From positions 1,984,001-2,048,000 of the forward strand of contig CP032508.2 of the NCBI GenBank assembly GCA_009497875.2: DNA of 64,000 bases, read 5' to 3'. Source of the stretch: a gamma proteobacterium SS-5 (lineage in GTDB: Bacteria; Pseudomonadota; Gammaproteobacteria; Chromatiales; Chromatiaceae). A model generated the notes under the pieces. The model saw only the letters and a program-made list of their open reading frames with translations. It ran no database searches and was not told the origin of the DNA. Within the stretch, counting starts at the first letter, position 1; every line of letters begins with the position of its first letter. This document shows positions 47,660 to 57,052 of the stretch, one piece after another. A program made the translations under genes and the position numbers.

Positions 47660-48682
47660 ATGACCCGCCCGGTCACCATTTCCCTCGATGCCATGGGTGG
47701 CGATCACGGCCCGAACGTGATCGTCCCGGCGGCACTGGACTTTATCCGTCGCGACAGCCATACCCGGCTGATCCTGGTGGGCCGTGAAGAGGCCATCCGG
47801 GAACAGCTGGGCGGACGCCCGCTGCCCGAACGGATCGGCATCCATCACGCCTCCGAGGTGGTGGAGATGACCGATCTGCCGTCGCGGGCCATGCGCAACA
47901 AGAAGGACTCATCCATGCGCCTGGCCATCAATCTGGTCAAGGAGGGCGCTGCCGATGCCTGCGTCAGCGCCGGCAACACCGGTGCACTGATGGCCACTGC
48001 GCGCTTTGTGCTGAAGACCATCCGCGGCGTGGATCGCCCGGCCATCATGACCGCCCTGCCATCCATGACCGGCGAGACCTGGATGCTGGATCTGGGGGCC
48101 AATGTGGATTGCAGCGCCGATCACCTGTTGCAGTTTGCCTACATGGGCAGTGAGCTGGTGCTGGCGATCAAGTCGGTGGACCGGCCCAAGGTGGGGCTGC
48201 TCAACATCGGCGAGGAAGAGATCAAGGGCAACGAACAGGTGAAAAAGGCCCACGAGCTGCTGAGCAAGTCGGCCCTGAACTACATCGGCTATGTCGAGGG
48301 CGATGATGTCTATAAGGGTGGGGTGGACGTGGTGGTCTGTGATGGATTTATCGGCAACGTCGCCCTGAAAAGCAGCGAGGGCGTGGCGAAGATGATCAGT
48401 CAGTTCATGAAAGACGAATTCAAGCGCAACCCCCTGACCCAACTGGCCGGCCTGATTGCCCTGCCGGTGCTGCGCTCCCTGCGCCGCCGGGTGGACCCAG
48501 GCAACTACAACGGAGCCAGCCTGCTCGGCCTCAAGGGCATAGTGATCAAGAGCCACGGCGGGGCCGATGCCCATTCCTTCAGCAATGCCATCCGCATCGC
48601 CCGGCAGGAGGTGGACGCCGATGTGCCCAACCGCATCGCCGCTCGGCTTGAGGCGCACCTGAACCCAGGTCTGGCGGCATGA
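47660..48682 (+). CDS. plsX: phosphate acyltransferase PlsX
   Basis: A 340-residue soluble enzyme that makes acyl-phosphate from acyl-ACP for phospholipid synthesis. [46 protein letters not shown] and [19 protein letters not shown] are family signatures. Its stop overlaps the fabH start (ATGA). Confidence 0.97.
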   Translation: MTRPVTISLDAMGGDHGPNVIVPAALDFIRRDSHTRLILVGREEAIREQLGGRPLPERIGIHHASEVVEMTDLPSRAMRNKKDSSMRLAINLVKEGAADACVSAGNTGALMATARFVLKTIRGVDRPAIMTALPSMTGETWMLDLGANVDCSADHLLQFAYMGSELVLAIKSVDRPKVGLLNIGEEEIKGNEQVKKAHELLSKSALNYIGYVEGDDVYKGGVDVVVCDGFIGNVALKSSEGVAKMISQFMKDEFKRNPLTQLAGLIALPVLRSLRRRVDPGNYNGASLLGLKGIVIKSHGGADAHSFSNAIRIARQEVDADVPNRIAARLEAHLNPGLAA

Positions 48683-49632
48683 ACCTGGCCCGTATCACCG
48701 GCACCGGCAGCTGTCTGCCCCAGCGGGCCGTGACCAACCAGGATCTCGAAGACCTGGTGGATACCTCGGACGACTGGATCTGGGAGCGTACCGGCATCCG
48801 CAAGCGGCATATCGTCTCCGCTGGCGAGACCACCGCCAGTCTGGCCGAGCAGGCCGCCTGCCAGGCCATGCAGATGGCCGGCAAACGGCCGCAGGATATC
48901 GATCTGATCATCCTGGCCACCACTACCCCGGACCAGGTCTTTCCCAGCACCGCCTGCTTGCTGCAACAGCGCCTGGGTATTCACGGTTGTGCCGCGTTTG
49001 ACATCCAGGCGGTCTGCACCGGCTTCATCTATGCCCTGAGCACGGCGGAGAAATTCATCCGTACCGGCAGCGCCCGCTGCGCCCTGGTGGTGGGGGCGGA
49101 GACCCTGTCCAAAATCGTCGATTGGACCGATCGCACCACCTGCGTCCTGTTTGGTGATGGTGCCGGTGCCCTGGTGCTGGAGGCCAGCGAGGAGAGCGGC
49201 ATTCTCTCTACCCATCTGCATGCCGATGGGGCCTATGAGAACCTGCTGCGGGTGCCCGGCGGCATCAGCAACCGCGAGGCCTCGGGCTACATCGAGATGC
49301 GCGGCAATGAGGTGTTCCGCATGGCGGTGACCACCCTGGGGCGCATCGTCGATGAGACCCTGGAGGCGAACCAGCTGCACAAGTCAGACATCGACTGGCT
49401 GATCCCCCATCAAGCCAATATTCGCATCATCCAGGCCACGGCGAAGAAGCTGGGCATGGGCATGGAGCGGGTGGTGGTGACCGTGGATCAGCACGGCAAT
49501 ACCTCTGCCGCCTCCATCCCCCTGGCGCTGGACGTGGCGGTGCGCGACGGCCGCATCCAACGCGGCGAGACCCTGCTGATGGAGGCCTTCGGCGGCGGCT
49601 TCACCTGGGGCTCGGTGCTGGCGAAGTTTTAA
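48679..49632 (+). CDS. fabH: beta-ketoacyl-ACP synthase III
   Basis: A 317-residue enzyme that condenses acetyl-CoA with malonyl-ACP to start fatty-acid synthesis. Catalytic Cys lies in [13 protein letters not shown] (about 112), His in IPHQANIRI and Asn in [11 protein letters not shown]. YxxTGIxxR is seen as [10 protein letters not shown]. It is translationally coupled to plsX. Its stop is followed within bases by a 0.93-kb tandem repeat that separates it from fabD. Confidence 0.97.
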   Translation: MNLARITGTGSCLPQRAVTNQDLEDLVDTSDDWIWERTGIRKRHIVSAGETTASLAEQAACQAMQMAGKRPQDIDLIILATTTPDQVFPSTACLLQQRLGIHGCAAFDIQAVCTGFIYALSTAEKFIRTGSARCALVVGAETLSKIVDWTDRTTCVLFGDGAGALVLEASEESGILSTHLHADGAYENLLRVPGGISNREASGYIEMRGNEVFRMAVTTLGRIVDETLEANQLHKSDIDWLIPHQANIRIIQATAKKLGMGMERVVVTVDQHGNTSAASIPLALDVAVRDGRIQRGETLLMEAFGGGFTWGSVLAKF

Positions 49633-50567
49633 AGGACAGAAGGGACGCAGAGGACGCAAAGAAGCGCAAAGGACGCAGAGAAGAAAGAGGAAGAAGTAGC
49701 CCGGATGGAGTGTAACGGAATCCGGGGTTGTCGCTGGCAAAGCTCTAAGAATGGACGCAGAGGACGCAAAGAAGCGCAAAGGACGCAGAGAAGAATGAGG
49801 AAGAAGTAGCCCGGATGGAGTGCAACGGAATCCGGGGTTATCGTTGGCAAAGCTCTAAGAATGGACGCAGAGGACGCAAAGGAGCGCAAAGGACGCGGAG
49901 AAGAATGAGGAAGAAGTAGCCCGGATGGAGTGCAACGGAATCCGGGGTTGTCGCTGGCAAAGCTCTAAGAATGGACGCAGAGGGCGCAAAGAAGCGCAAA
50001 GGACGCAGAGAAGAATGAGGAAGAAGTAGCCCGGATGGAGTGTAACGGAATCCGGGGTTATCGCTGGCAAAGCTCTAAGAATGGACGCAGAGGACGCAAA
50101 GGAGCGCAAAGGACGCAGAGAAGAATGAGGAAGAAGTAGCCCGGATGGAGTGCAACGGAAACCGGGGTTATCGCTGGCAAAGCTCTAAGAATGGACGCAG
50201 AGGGCGCAAAGAAGCGCAAAGGACGCAGAGAAGAATGAGGAAGAAGTAGCCCGGATGGAGTGTAACGGAATCCGGGGTTGTCGCTGGCAAAGCGCTAAGA
50301 ATGGACGCAGAGGGCGCAAAGGAGCGCAAAGGACGCAAAGAAGAATGAGGAAGAAGTAGCCCGGATGGAGTGTAACGGAATCCGGGGTTGTCGCTGGCAA
50401 AGCTCTAAGAATGGACGCAGAGGACGCAAAGAAGCGCAAAGGACGCAGAGAAGAATGAGGAAGAAGTAGCCCGGATGGAGTGCAACGGAATCCGGGGTTA
50501 TCGTTGGCAAAGCTCTAAGAATGGACGCAGAGGACGCAAAGGAGCGCAAAGGACGCAAAGAAGAATA
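49633..50567. repeat. tandem array of a 110-bp repeat, about 8.5 copies
   Basis: AGTAGCCCGGATGGAGTG recurs at 49695, 49805, 49915, 50025, 50135, 50245, 50355 and 50465, an exact 110-bp period. Each unit has a purine-rich half (GGACGCAGAGGACGCAAAG, AAGCGCAAAGG), GAGGAAGAAGTAGC, the CCGGATGGAG...CGGAATCCGGGG palindrome and TCGCTGGCAAAGCTCTAAG. Units differ at only a few positions (GAAGCG/GGAGCG, TGTAACGG/TGCAACGG). A final partial unit ends near 50567. No unique spacers and no credible protein. Confidence 0.97.
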
Positions 50568-50723
50568 AATGGGACTCGACACCTACAGCTAAGAAAATGG
50601 GCGCAGAGTTTTAAAGAGAGTTGTAACTCAGCAAACACAAACTCCGTGCGCTCCGCGCTTCTTCGCGCCCTCTGCGTCCTGTTTATAAATACTAAACTTC
50701 ACGGCTAATCTGCGGTTCATCGA
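50568..50723. other. gap between tandem array and fabD
   Basis: 156 bp containing CTTCGCGCCCTCTGCGTCCTG (50660-50680), an inverted relative of the array's purine-rich half, and the fabD leader. No promoter was convincing. Confidence 0.4.
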
Positions 50724-51668
50724 ATGAAAGATTTTGGCGTCATTTTCCCCGGCCAGGGCTCGCAATCCCTGGGCATGCTGGCTGAGCTGGGTCAGGCCCA
50801 TCCCATTGTTTTGGATGTCTTTGCCGAGGCCTCCGAGGCCCTGGGCTTTGATCTCTGGGCGCTGTGCCAGCAAGGCCCGGAGAGCGAACTGAATCAGACA
50901 CAAAACACCCAGCCGGCCATGCTCGCGGCGGGCATTGCCGTGTGGCGCCTGTGGCAGCAGCACAACGGCCCCGCGCCCAAGCTGCTGGCCGGTCACAGTC
51001 TGGGCGAGTACAGCGCCCTGGTGGCGGCGGGCAGTCTGAGCTTTGCCGACGGCATTCGTCTGGTGGCCGAGCGCGGTCGCTTGATGCAGCAGGCGGTGCC
51101 CGAGGGGGTTGGTGCCATGGCGGCGATTCTGGGTCTGGAGGATGATCAGGTACGGGCCGCCTGTGCCGCTGCGGCGCAGGATCAGGTATGCGAGGCGGTC
51201 AATTTCAATGCCCCCGGTCAGGTGGTGGCCGCAGGCAACAAGGAGGCGATCGAGCGCCTGCTGCCCCTGGCCAAGCAGGCGGGGGCCAAGCGTGCCCTGC
51301 CATTGGCGGTGAGCGTGCCCTCCCACTGCGCCCTGATGCGTCCCGCCGCCGAGGCCCTGCAAGCGGTACTGGCGGAGGTGGAGATCAAGCCGCCGAGCAT
51401 CCCGGTGATCCACAACGTCAGTGTGGCTAGCGAGGCCGATCCCGCCGCCATTCGCCAACTGCTGGCCGAGCAGCTGTACCGGCCGGTGCGCTGGGTAGAG
51501 ACGGCGCGGCTGATGCAGGCCCAGGGCCTCAATCCCCTGCTGGAGATGGGCCCTGGTAAGGTGCTGACCGGTCTGGTAAAGCGCATCGACAAACAACTCA
51601 CTGGCCTGGCGGTGCTGGATGACGCCAGCCTGGCCGCAGCCCTGGAGGAGGTCTCTCATGCTGGATAA
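50724..51668 (+). CDS. fabD: malonyl-CoA:ACP transacylase
   Basis: A 314-residue enzyme that loads malonyl groups onto ACP. VIFPGQGSQSLGMLAEL opens the chain. The catalytic Ser is in LAGHSLGEYSALVAAG (about 92), His is in SVPSHCALM, and NFNAPGQVV matches. It overlaps fabG by 11 bases. Confidence 0.97.
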   Translation: MKDFGVIFPGQGSQSLGMLAELGQAHPIVLDVFAEASEALGFDLWALCQQGPESELNQTQNTQPAMLAAGIAVWRLWQQHNGPAPKLLAGHSLGEYSALVAAGSLSFADGIRLVAERGRLMQQAVPEGVGAMAAILGLEDDQVRAACAAAAQDQVCEAVNFNAPGQVVAAGNKEAIERLLPLAKQAGAKRALPLAVSVPSHCALMRPAAEALQAVLAEVEIKPPSIPVIHNVSVASEADPAAIRQLLAEQLYRPVRWVETARLMQAQGLNPLLEMGPGKVLTGLVKRIDKQLTGLAVLDDASLAAALEEVSHAG

Positions 51669-52398
51669 ACAACTCGCCCTGGTCACCGGTGCCAGTCGCG
51701 GCATAGGTCAGGCCATAGCCCTGGGTCTGGGCAGGCAGGGTGCCATTGTCATCGGCACCGCCACCTCGGAGCAGGGTGCGGCGGCTATCAGTGAGGCCTT
51801 CAAGGTCGCCGGCATCGAGGGCCGCGGCATGGTGCTGGACGTGGCCGATCAGGCCTCGATCGACGGGCTGATGGAGGCGCTGGCGAAAGATTACGGCACC
51901 CCGTCCATCCTGGTGAACAACGCCGGCATCACCAAGGACAACCTGCTGATGCGGATGAAGGACGAGGAGTGGCAGGCGGTCATCAATACCAATCTCGGCT
52001 CCATCTTCCGCCTCTCCCGCGCCGTGCTGCGCGGCATGATGAAGGCCAAGCGCGGGCGTATCATCAATATTGGCTCGGTGGTGGGCTCCAGCGGCAATGC
52101 CGGCCAGACCAATTACGCCGCGGCCAAGGCCGGCCTGCTCGGCTTCACCAAATCCCTGGCCCGCGAGGTGGGTTCACGCGGCATTACGGTGAATGCCGTA
52201 GCCCCCGGATTCATCGATACCGACATGACCCGCGCCCTGTCCGACGAGCAGCGCAATGGCCTGCTTGGCAACATCCCGCTGGGGCGCTTGGGGGCAGCTG
52301 AGGATATAGCCCATGCGGTGGTTTTTCTCGCCTCGGATGCGGCGGCCTATATCACCGGCGAGACATTGCATGTAAACGGCGGTATGCAAATGTCTTGA
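51658..52398 (+). CDS. fabG: 3-oxoacyl-ACP reductase
   Basis: A 246-residue NADPH-dependent SDR that reduces beta-ketoacyl-ACP. TGASRGIGQAIA binds the cofactor, NNAGITKDNLL carries the catalytic Asn, Ser is in IINIGSVVGSSGN and the YxxxK pair is YAAAK. The chain ends INGG-like as HVNGGMQMS. The ATG at 51658 lies inside the fabD end. The longer frame upstream is fabD read in another phase. Confidence 0.97.
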   Translation: MLDKQLALVTGASRGIGQAIALGLGRQGAIVIGTATSEQGAAAISEAFKVAGIEGRGMVLDVADQASIDGLMEALAKDYGTPSILVNNAGITKDNLLMRMKDEEWQAVINTNLGSIFRLSRAVLRGMMKAKRGRIINIGSVVGSSGNAGQTNYAAAKAGLLGFTKSLAREVGSRGITVNAVAPGFIDTDMTRALSDEQRNGLLGNIPLGRLGAAEDIAHAVVFLASDAAAYITGETLHVNGGMQMS

Positions 52399-52465
52399 TC
52401 GATTCTTGGAAAGTTATTCAATCAATTGAATTGTAAGTATTAAGAGTGTATTTGTAGCCCTGTAA

Positions 52466-52494
52466 TTGTGGCTTTCCCTGGCTCGGGATAATGT
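52466..52494 (+). promoter_or_regulatory. candidate acpP promoter
   Basis: TTGTGG (52466-52471) and TAATGT (52489-52494) are separated by 17 bp in the 165-bp gap before acpP. acpP is usually transcribed far more than its neighbours, so an internal promoter here is expected. GGAGG lies upstream of the acpP ATG. Confidence 0.45.
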
Positions 52495-52563
52495 CTACAA
52501 TAGCCCTGCCGTACGCCACCTGGCGCTACGCTACCCGATTAGAATGCGGAGGATAAAATAAGC

Positions 52564-52797
52564 ATGAGTACCGTTGAAGAGCGTGTTCGCAAGATTGTTG
52601 TTGAGCAACTGGGGGTCAAAGAAGAAGAGGTCACCACAGAGGCGTCCTTCGTTGATGATCTGGGGGCCGATTCCCTGGATACCGTTGAACTGGTCATGGC
52701 CCTGGAGGAGGAATTCGATACCGAAATCCCCGATGAGGAGGCCGAAAAAATCACCACCGTCCAGCAGGCGGTTGATTACATCAACGCCCACTCCTGA
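52564..52797 (+). CDS. acpP: acyl carrier protein
   Basis: A 77-residue acidic carrier with the phosphopantetheine-accepting Ser37 in [19 protein letters not shown]. It carries growing acyl chains for the Fab enzymes and PlsX. GGAGG precedes the start. A small GC-rich stem with a T-run (GGCCGTTTTTG, near 52833) in the gap to fabF could attenuate read-through. Confidence 0.98.
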   Translation: MSTVEERVRKIVVEQLGVKEEEVTTEASFVDDLGADSLDTVELVMALEEEFDTEIPDEEAEKITTVQQAVDYINAHS

Positions 52798-52862
52798 GGG
52801 TTCGCCCAGCTCCCGATATCACGGGGGCGTCCGGCCGTTTTTGTTTGAGGGGATTTTGCATC

Positions 52863-54107
52863 ATGAGTGGTAGAAGAAGAGTTGTCGTCACCGGTATGGG
52901 GATAGTCTCCCCTGTAGGTCAGGATATCCAATCCGCCTGGGACAACATTCTGGCCGGCAAGAGCGGCATTCAGGCCATCACTCATTTCGATGTGGAGCCC
53001 TATTCCACCCGCTTCGGCGGGCCCATCTATGGCTTTGATCTGGAAAGATACCTGACCAAGAAGGAGGCCCGCAAGATGGACCCCTTCATCCACTACGGTC
53101 TGGCCGCCGGGGCCCAGGCCTGGGAGGATTCAGGCCTGGTGGTCACGGAGCAAAACGCCAAACGCATCGGCGTGGCGGTGGGTTCGGGTATCGGCGGTAT
53201 CGGTGGCATAGAATCTGGCTACGGGGCCTACCTCAGGGGCGGTCCGCGCAAGATCTCACCCTTCTTTGTACCGGCCAATATCGTCAACATGGTGGCCGGT
53301 CACCTGTCCATCATCTACGGCCTCAGGGGGCCGAACATCTCCATCGTCTCGGCCTGCAGCACAGGTACCCACAACATCGGTGAGGCCATGCGCATGATCG
53401 AGCGGGGTGATGTGGACGTAATGATGGCCGGCGGTGCCGAGATGGCCACCACCCCCACCGGTCTGGGCGGCTTTGCCGCCGCGCGGGCGCTGTCCACCCG
53501 CAACGATGACCCCCAGGGGGCCAGCCGCCCCTGGGACAAGGAACGCGATGGCTTCGTCCTCAGCGACGGTGCCGGGGTCATGGTGCTGGAGGAACTGGAA
53601 CACGCCAAGGCTCGGGGGGCGCGCATCTACGCTGAATTGGCCGGCTTTGGCATGAATTCCGATGCCTATCACATGACCTCACCCTCGGAAAACGGTCAGG
53701 GGGCCTGTGACTGCATGTTGCTGGCCATGGCCGATGCCGGCATCAACCCCGAGCAGGTGGCCTACATCAATGCCCATGGCACCTCCACCCCGGCCGGGGA
53801 TCTGGCCGAGACCCAGGGAGTCAAGGGTGCCTTTGGTGCCTATGCCAAGCAGGTAGCGGTCAGCTCCACCAAATCCATGACCGGGCACATGCTCGGCGCG
53901 GCCGGCGCGGCCGAGGCCATCTTCACCGTGCTGGCGATCCGCGATCAGGTAGCCCCACCGACGATCAACTACCAAACCCCAGACCCGGCCTGTGACCTCG
54001 ACTACGTGCCCAACATCGCTCGGCAGATGCCGATTGAACACGCCATCTCCAACTCCTTTGGCTTTGGCGGCACCAATGGCTCATTGCTGATCTCGCGGTT
54101 TGGTTGA
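52863..54107 (+). CDS. fabF: beta-ketoacyl-ACP synthase II
   Basis: A 414-residue elongating condensing enzyme. The Cys-His-His triad is visible in [25 protein letters not shown] and [28 protein letters not shown] at the start and [14 protein letters not shown] at the end are typical. GAGGGG precedes the ATG at 52863. Confidence 0.97.
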   Translation: MSGRRRVVVTGMGIVSPVGQDIQSAWDNILAGKSGIQAITHFDVEPYSTRFGGPIYGFDLERYLTKKEARKMDPFIHYGLAAGAQAWEDSGLVVTEQNAKRIGVAVGSGIGGIGGIESGYGAYLRGGPRKISPFFVPANIVNMVAGHLSIIYGLRGPNISIVSACSTGTHNIGEAMRMIERGDVDVMMAGGAEMATTPTGLGGFAAARALSTRNDDPQGASRPWDKERDGFVLSDGAGVMVLEELEHAKARGARIYAELAGFGMNSDAYHMTSPSENGQGACDCMLLAMADAGINPEQVAYINAHGTSTPAGDLAETQGVKGAFGAYAKQVAVSSTKSMTGHMLGAAGAAEAIFTVLAIRDQVAPPTINYQTPDPACDLDYVPNIARQMPIEHAISNSFGFGGTNGSLLISRFG

Positions 54108-54115
54108 GTCTGTTA

Positions 54116-54177
54116 GGACGCAGAGATCGCCAAGAATCGCTTCTTGGCGTTCTCGCTTTTTGGCGTTCTCTGCGTCC
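54116..54177. terminator. long hairpin after fabF, repeat-derived
   Basis: GGACGCAGAGATCGCCAAGAA pairs with TTCTTGGCG and TTCTCTGCGTCC across an internal T-rich loop. The arms are related to the GGACGCAGAG half of the 110-bp unit. It may reduce read-through to pabC, but no terminal U-tract is ideal. Confidence 0.45.
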
Positions 54178-54204
54178 CTTTCATTTGCGGACCCTGATTC
54201 CTAA

Positions 54205-55035
54205 ATGCAACCCAGCCGCAGCCTAGTCAATGGTGTGGCGACCGATCGGATCGATATTCGTGATCGGGGCCTGGCCTATGGAGATGGCCTGTTTGAAACC
54301 CTGCCCCTGCTGGACGGTCGGCCCTGCCTCTGGGCTGGGCATCTGGCCCGTTTGCAATTGGGCTGCCAGCGTTTGGGCATCCCCTTTGCTGATTTTGACC
54401 TGCTCGCCGCTGAACTGGGCCAGCTGGCCGGGGGGGAGAGCGGCATCGGCAAGATCGTGATCACCCGAGGCAGCTCCGCTCGGGGCTATGGGGTGTCGGC
54501 CGGGCTCAGGCCCAATCGCCTGATTCAGTTCAGCCCGGGCTGGTCGCCACCGGCGTCCATCGATGCGATTCCACGGATTCAGGTGCATCTGTGTCAGACG
54601 CGGCTCTCCATCAACCCCCAGCTGGCCGGTATCAAGCACCTGAACCGATTGGAGCAGGTGCTGGCGCGGCAGGAATGGACCGATTCGGAGATTGCCGAAG
54701 GTCTGCTCTGTGACAGCCAGGGCCATCTGATCGAGGGTATCTCCAGCAACCTCTTCATCCAGCAGGGCGAGCGCCTGATCACCCCCCTGCTGGATGGTTG
54801 CGGCGTTACCGGCATCATGCGCTCCTGTGTCATGCAGGCGGCGGCGGAATTGGCCATCCCACTGGATGAGGCAGGCTTTGGTGTGGATCGCCTGCTGCAA
54901 GCCGATGCCGCCTTTGTCACCAACTCACTGACCGGGATCCGCCTGATCTCCGCCCTGCCTGGCCGGGTACTCAAACCTCATCGGGTTTCGAGAAAACTGA
55001 TAAAACACACCTTGAATAAAATGCTTGAAAGCTGA
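54205..55035 (+). CDS. pabC: aminodeoxychorismate lyase
   Basis: A 276-residue PLP enzyme of the branched-chain-aminotransferase-like fold (class IV) that forms 4-aminobenzoate for folate. DRGLAYGDGLFETL, KHLNRLEQVLARQE (PLP Lys) and EGISSNLFI are diagnostic. It sits between fabF and mltG as in E. coli. mltG follows after five bases. Confidence 0.95.
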   Translation: MQPSRSLVNGVATDRIDIRDRGLAYGDGLFETLPLLDGRPCLWAGHLARLQLGCQRLGIPFADFDLLAAELGQLAGGESGIGKIVITRGSSARGYGVSAGLRPNRLIQFSPGWSPPASIDAIPRIQVHLCQTRLSINPQLAGIKHLNRLEQVLARQEWTDSEIAEGLLCDSQGHLIEGISSNLFIQQGERLITPLLDGCGVTGIMRSCVMQAAAELAIPLDEAGFGVDRLLQADAAFVTNSLTGIRLISALPGRVLKPHRVSRKLIKHTLNKMLES

Positions 55036-55040
55036 ATCTC

Positions 55041-56051
55041 ATGCGATTTCTGGTTTATTTCTTTGCCCTCACCCTGCTTACCCTGATGCTCGCCACCGGC
55101 ACCTTGCTGTATCAGGCCGACCGTTTTCTGCAAACCCCACTGCAACTGCCCGAGCAGGGCGAGATCATCCTGGTGCCCGCAGGTGCCTCCCTCAGGGCCA
55201 TGAGCAGGGCGCTGGAGCGCCAGGGCCTACTCAGCAACGAGCTGTTTCTCTATGCCTACGCCCGCATCAGCGGCCGCGCCCGGCACATCCAGGCTGGAGA
55301 ATTTCACATCCCCCAGGGTACCCGGCCACAGGGGCTGCTGGATATCCTGGAGAAGGGCAGCCCGGTGCAATACCAACTGGCCCTGATCGAGGGCTGGAAT
55401 TTCCAGCAGGTGCTGGCGGCGGTGCGCGCCGACCCGGTGCTGGAGCAGACCCTGCAGGGGTTAGATGCAGAACAGATCATGGCCCGCCTGGGCCACCCCG
55501 GCGAGCACCCCGAGGGACGCTTCTTTCCGGATACTTACAGCTTTTCCCGAGGCACCAGCGACCTGGAATTTCTGCGCCGCAGCTACCAGCGCATGGAGCA
55601 GGAACTGGAGCGGCTCTGGCCCCAGCGCAACCCCGATGTCCCGTTGAAAGACCCCTATCAGGCCCTGATTCTGGCCTCGATCATCGAAAAGGAAACCGGC
55701 GCTGCTGAAGAACGGCCGGAGATCGCCGGGGTATTCAGCCGTCGCCTGGACAAGGGCATGCGCCTGCAGACCGACCCCACGGTGATCTACGGCATGGGCG
55801 AGGCCTACCAGGGCAACATCCGCCGCCAGGACCTGAAGACGGACACCCCCTACAACACCTACACCCGCAACGGCCTGCCGCCCACGCCCATTTGCATGCC
55901 CGGCCAGGCGGCGCTGGAGGCGGCGCTCAACCCCAAGCCCGGCGATAGCCTGTACTTCGTCGCCCGCGGCGATGGTAGCGGCACCCATGTGTTCTCCAGC
56001 AACCTCAAGGACCACAACAAGGCAGTACGCAAGCACCAGTTGGGAAAGTAG
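55041..56051 (+). CDS. mltG: endolytic murein transglycosylase MltG
   Basis: A 336-residue membrane-anchored lytic transglycosylase that cuts nascent glycan strands. It has one N-terminal helix (4-24), a LysM-like part, then the YceG domain with PEGRFFPDTYSF, catalytic Glu in ASIIEKETG, DPTVIYGMG and NTYTRNGLPPTPICMPG. In E. coli tmk would follow immediately. Here a repeat and tRNA-Arg follow instead. Confidence 0.96.
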   Translation: MRFLVYFFALTLLTLMLATGTLLYQADRFLQTPLQLPEQGEIILVPAGASLRAMSRALERQGLLSNELFLYAYARISGRARHIQAGEFHIPQGTRPQGLLDILEKGSPVQYQLALIEGWNFQQVLAAVRADPVLEQTLQGLDAEQIMARLGHPGEHPEGRFFPDTYSFSRGTSDLEFLRRSYQRMEQELERLWPQRNPDVPLKDPYQALILASIIEKETGAAEERPEIAGVFSRRLDKGMRLQTDPTVIYGMGEAYQGNIRRQDLKTDTPYNTYTRNGLPPTPICMPGQAALEAALNPKPGDSLYFVARGDGSGTHVFSSNLKDHNKAVRKHQLGK

Positions 56052-56162
56052 TGGAGCAACCCCCGGAGCACGGCTCACAGCCCCGCCCACAGGCATTCCC
56101 AAAAGCGTAAAATACTATCTATAAAAACTAATTATTTATACTAAGCAGAAAGGAAAAATTGC

Positions 56163-56190
56163 TTGACGCCATGTTATTTGCTGCTAGAAT
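56163..56190 (+). promoter_or_regulatory. promoter of tRNA-Arg
   Basis: TTGACG (56163-56168), a 16-bp spacer and TAGAAT (56185-56190) are followed by a GC-rich discriminator (GTCCGCC). An AT-rich stretch (56108-56160) upstream could act as an UP element. This is the strongest promoter seen in the window. The mature tRNA starts 110 bp further on. Confidence 0.7.
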
Positions 56191-56230
56191 GTCCGCCTGC
56201 TGATTCAGGGTGCCACTAAAGCCATAATGG

Positions 56231-56286
56231 CTTACTGTGAAACTCGCAAAGCGCACGATTGCCCCTCTCCCACCGGGAGCGTCAGC
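56231..56286 (+). repeat. ACTGTGAAAGTCG-family repeat, copy 3, in the tRNA-Arg leader
   Basis: CTTACTGTGAAACTCGCAAA, GCGCACGATTGCCCCTCTCC and CACCGGGAGCGTCAG. It is more diverged than copies at 16441 and 21548 but in the same orientation. It lies between the tRNA-Arg promoter and the tRNA, 179 bp after mltG. Confidence 0.7.
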
Positions 56287-56299
56287 AAAAAAACCAAAA

Positions 56300-56376
56300 G
56301 CGCCCGTAGCTCAGTTGGATAGAGTACCTGGCTACGAACCAGGTGGTCGGAGGTTCGAATCCTTCCGGGCGCGCCA
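56300..56376 (+). tRNA. tRNA-Arg(ACG)
   Basis: A 77-base cloverleaf. GCGCCCG pairs with CGGGCGC (56366-56372), followed by discriminator G and encoded CCA. The anticodon arm CCTGG-CTACGAA-CCAGG gives ACG (wobble inosine expected). The T-arm is CGGAGGTTCGAATCCTTCCG. Confidence 0.97.
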
Positions 56377-56523
56377 ATTAAAACGAGTACTTATACAAAC
56401 CGCCGAGAGGCGGTTTTGTCGTTTCAGGGATTTAGGCCTGTTTTGGGGTGGCTTTGCCCGTCAATCTGGACGACTGCGCTTTCCAACCGGTATCATCCGT
56501 GCGGCCCATCCTCCATCCAGGTA

Positions 56524-56937
56524 ACTTATTCGCGGCAAATCTGGCCAATTTCTCAGCAAGCTGGAAACGGCGGTGCGGGTTCTCGACCCAGCGATTCAGG
56601 CCCTCAAACAACCGCGCCAGCGCATTCTCATCGCCGATGCCGTTGGCCTGGGCAAAACCCTGGCGGCGGTCATTCTGGTATCCGAGCTGATCCGTCGCAG
56701 TCGCGGCAAGCGCATCCTGGTGCTGGCGGTATGACCCTCAGCCAGGAGCCCAAGGCACGCGGTGATCAGCGCGTGCTGCAGGTACTCACGGAAAAGGACC
56801 AGCAGGCCGGGCGTAATAACGGTGACCCCTCCGAGTTCATGGGGGTGTACAGCATCGACGAGGAAGAGGCCAAGGCCAATGACAGCCTTTGCGTGCTTTC
56901 GCTGCTCCCAGATTCAACTCATAAGTGCATAGCTTGA
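56524..56937 (+). pseudogene. remnant of an SNF2/DEAD-type helicase
   Basis: After an in-frame stop, the sequence reads [16 protein letters not shown], then [20 protein letters not shown] and [19 protein letters not shown], ending at TGA (56732-56734). This is motif I and its surroundings in SNF2-type helicases (ADAVGLGKT). A second frame from 56731 reads QEPKARGDQRVLQVLTEKDQ and NNGDPSEFMGVYSIDEEE, which looks like a distant downstream part. Hundreds of residues between them are missing. It lies directly behind tRNA-Arg, a common integration site. The remaining bases to 57052 hold nothing recognisable except the next gene's leader. Confidence 0.6.
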
Positions 56938-57052
56938 TCCAGTGGAAGAAGCGGTCAGCTGCAAGTAGGCCGACCGTTTTTTCAGGCTGGATGACGAACG
57001 CCCTCCGGCTGGGTAAGATGGCCGCTCAATAACGATAACGGGGGAGAAGCCA

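Noticed and set aside
49633-50567. CRISPR array
   Set aside because: The 110-bp units are continuous and identical throughout. There are no unique spacers and no cas genes.
49629-50582. Series of 84-95-codon minus-strand frames repeated in the tandem array
   Set aside because: They are near copies of each other produced by the 110-bp unit not being divisible by three in a fixed phase, and have no start sites or known domain. They are frames across a repeat, not proteins.
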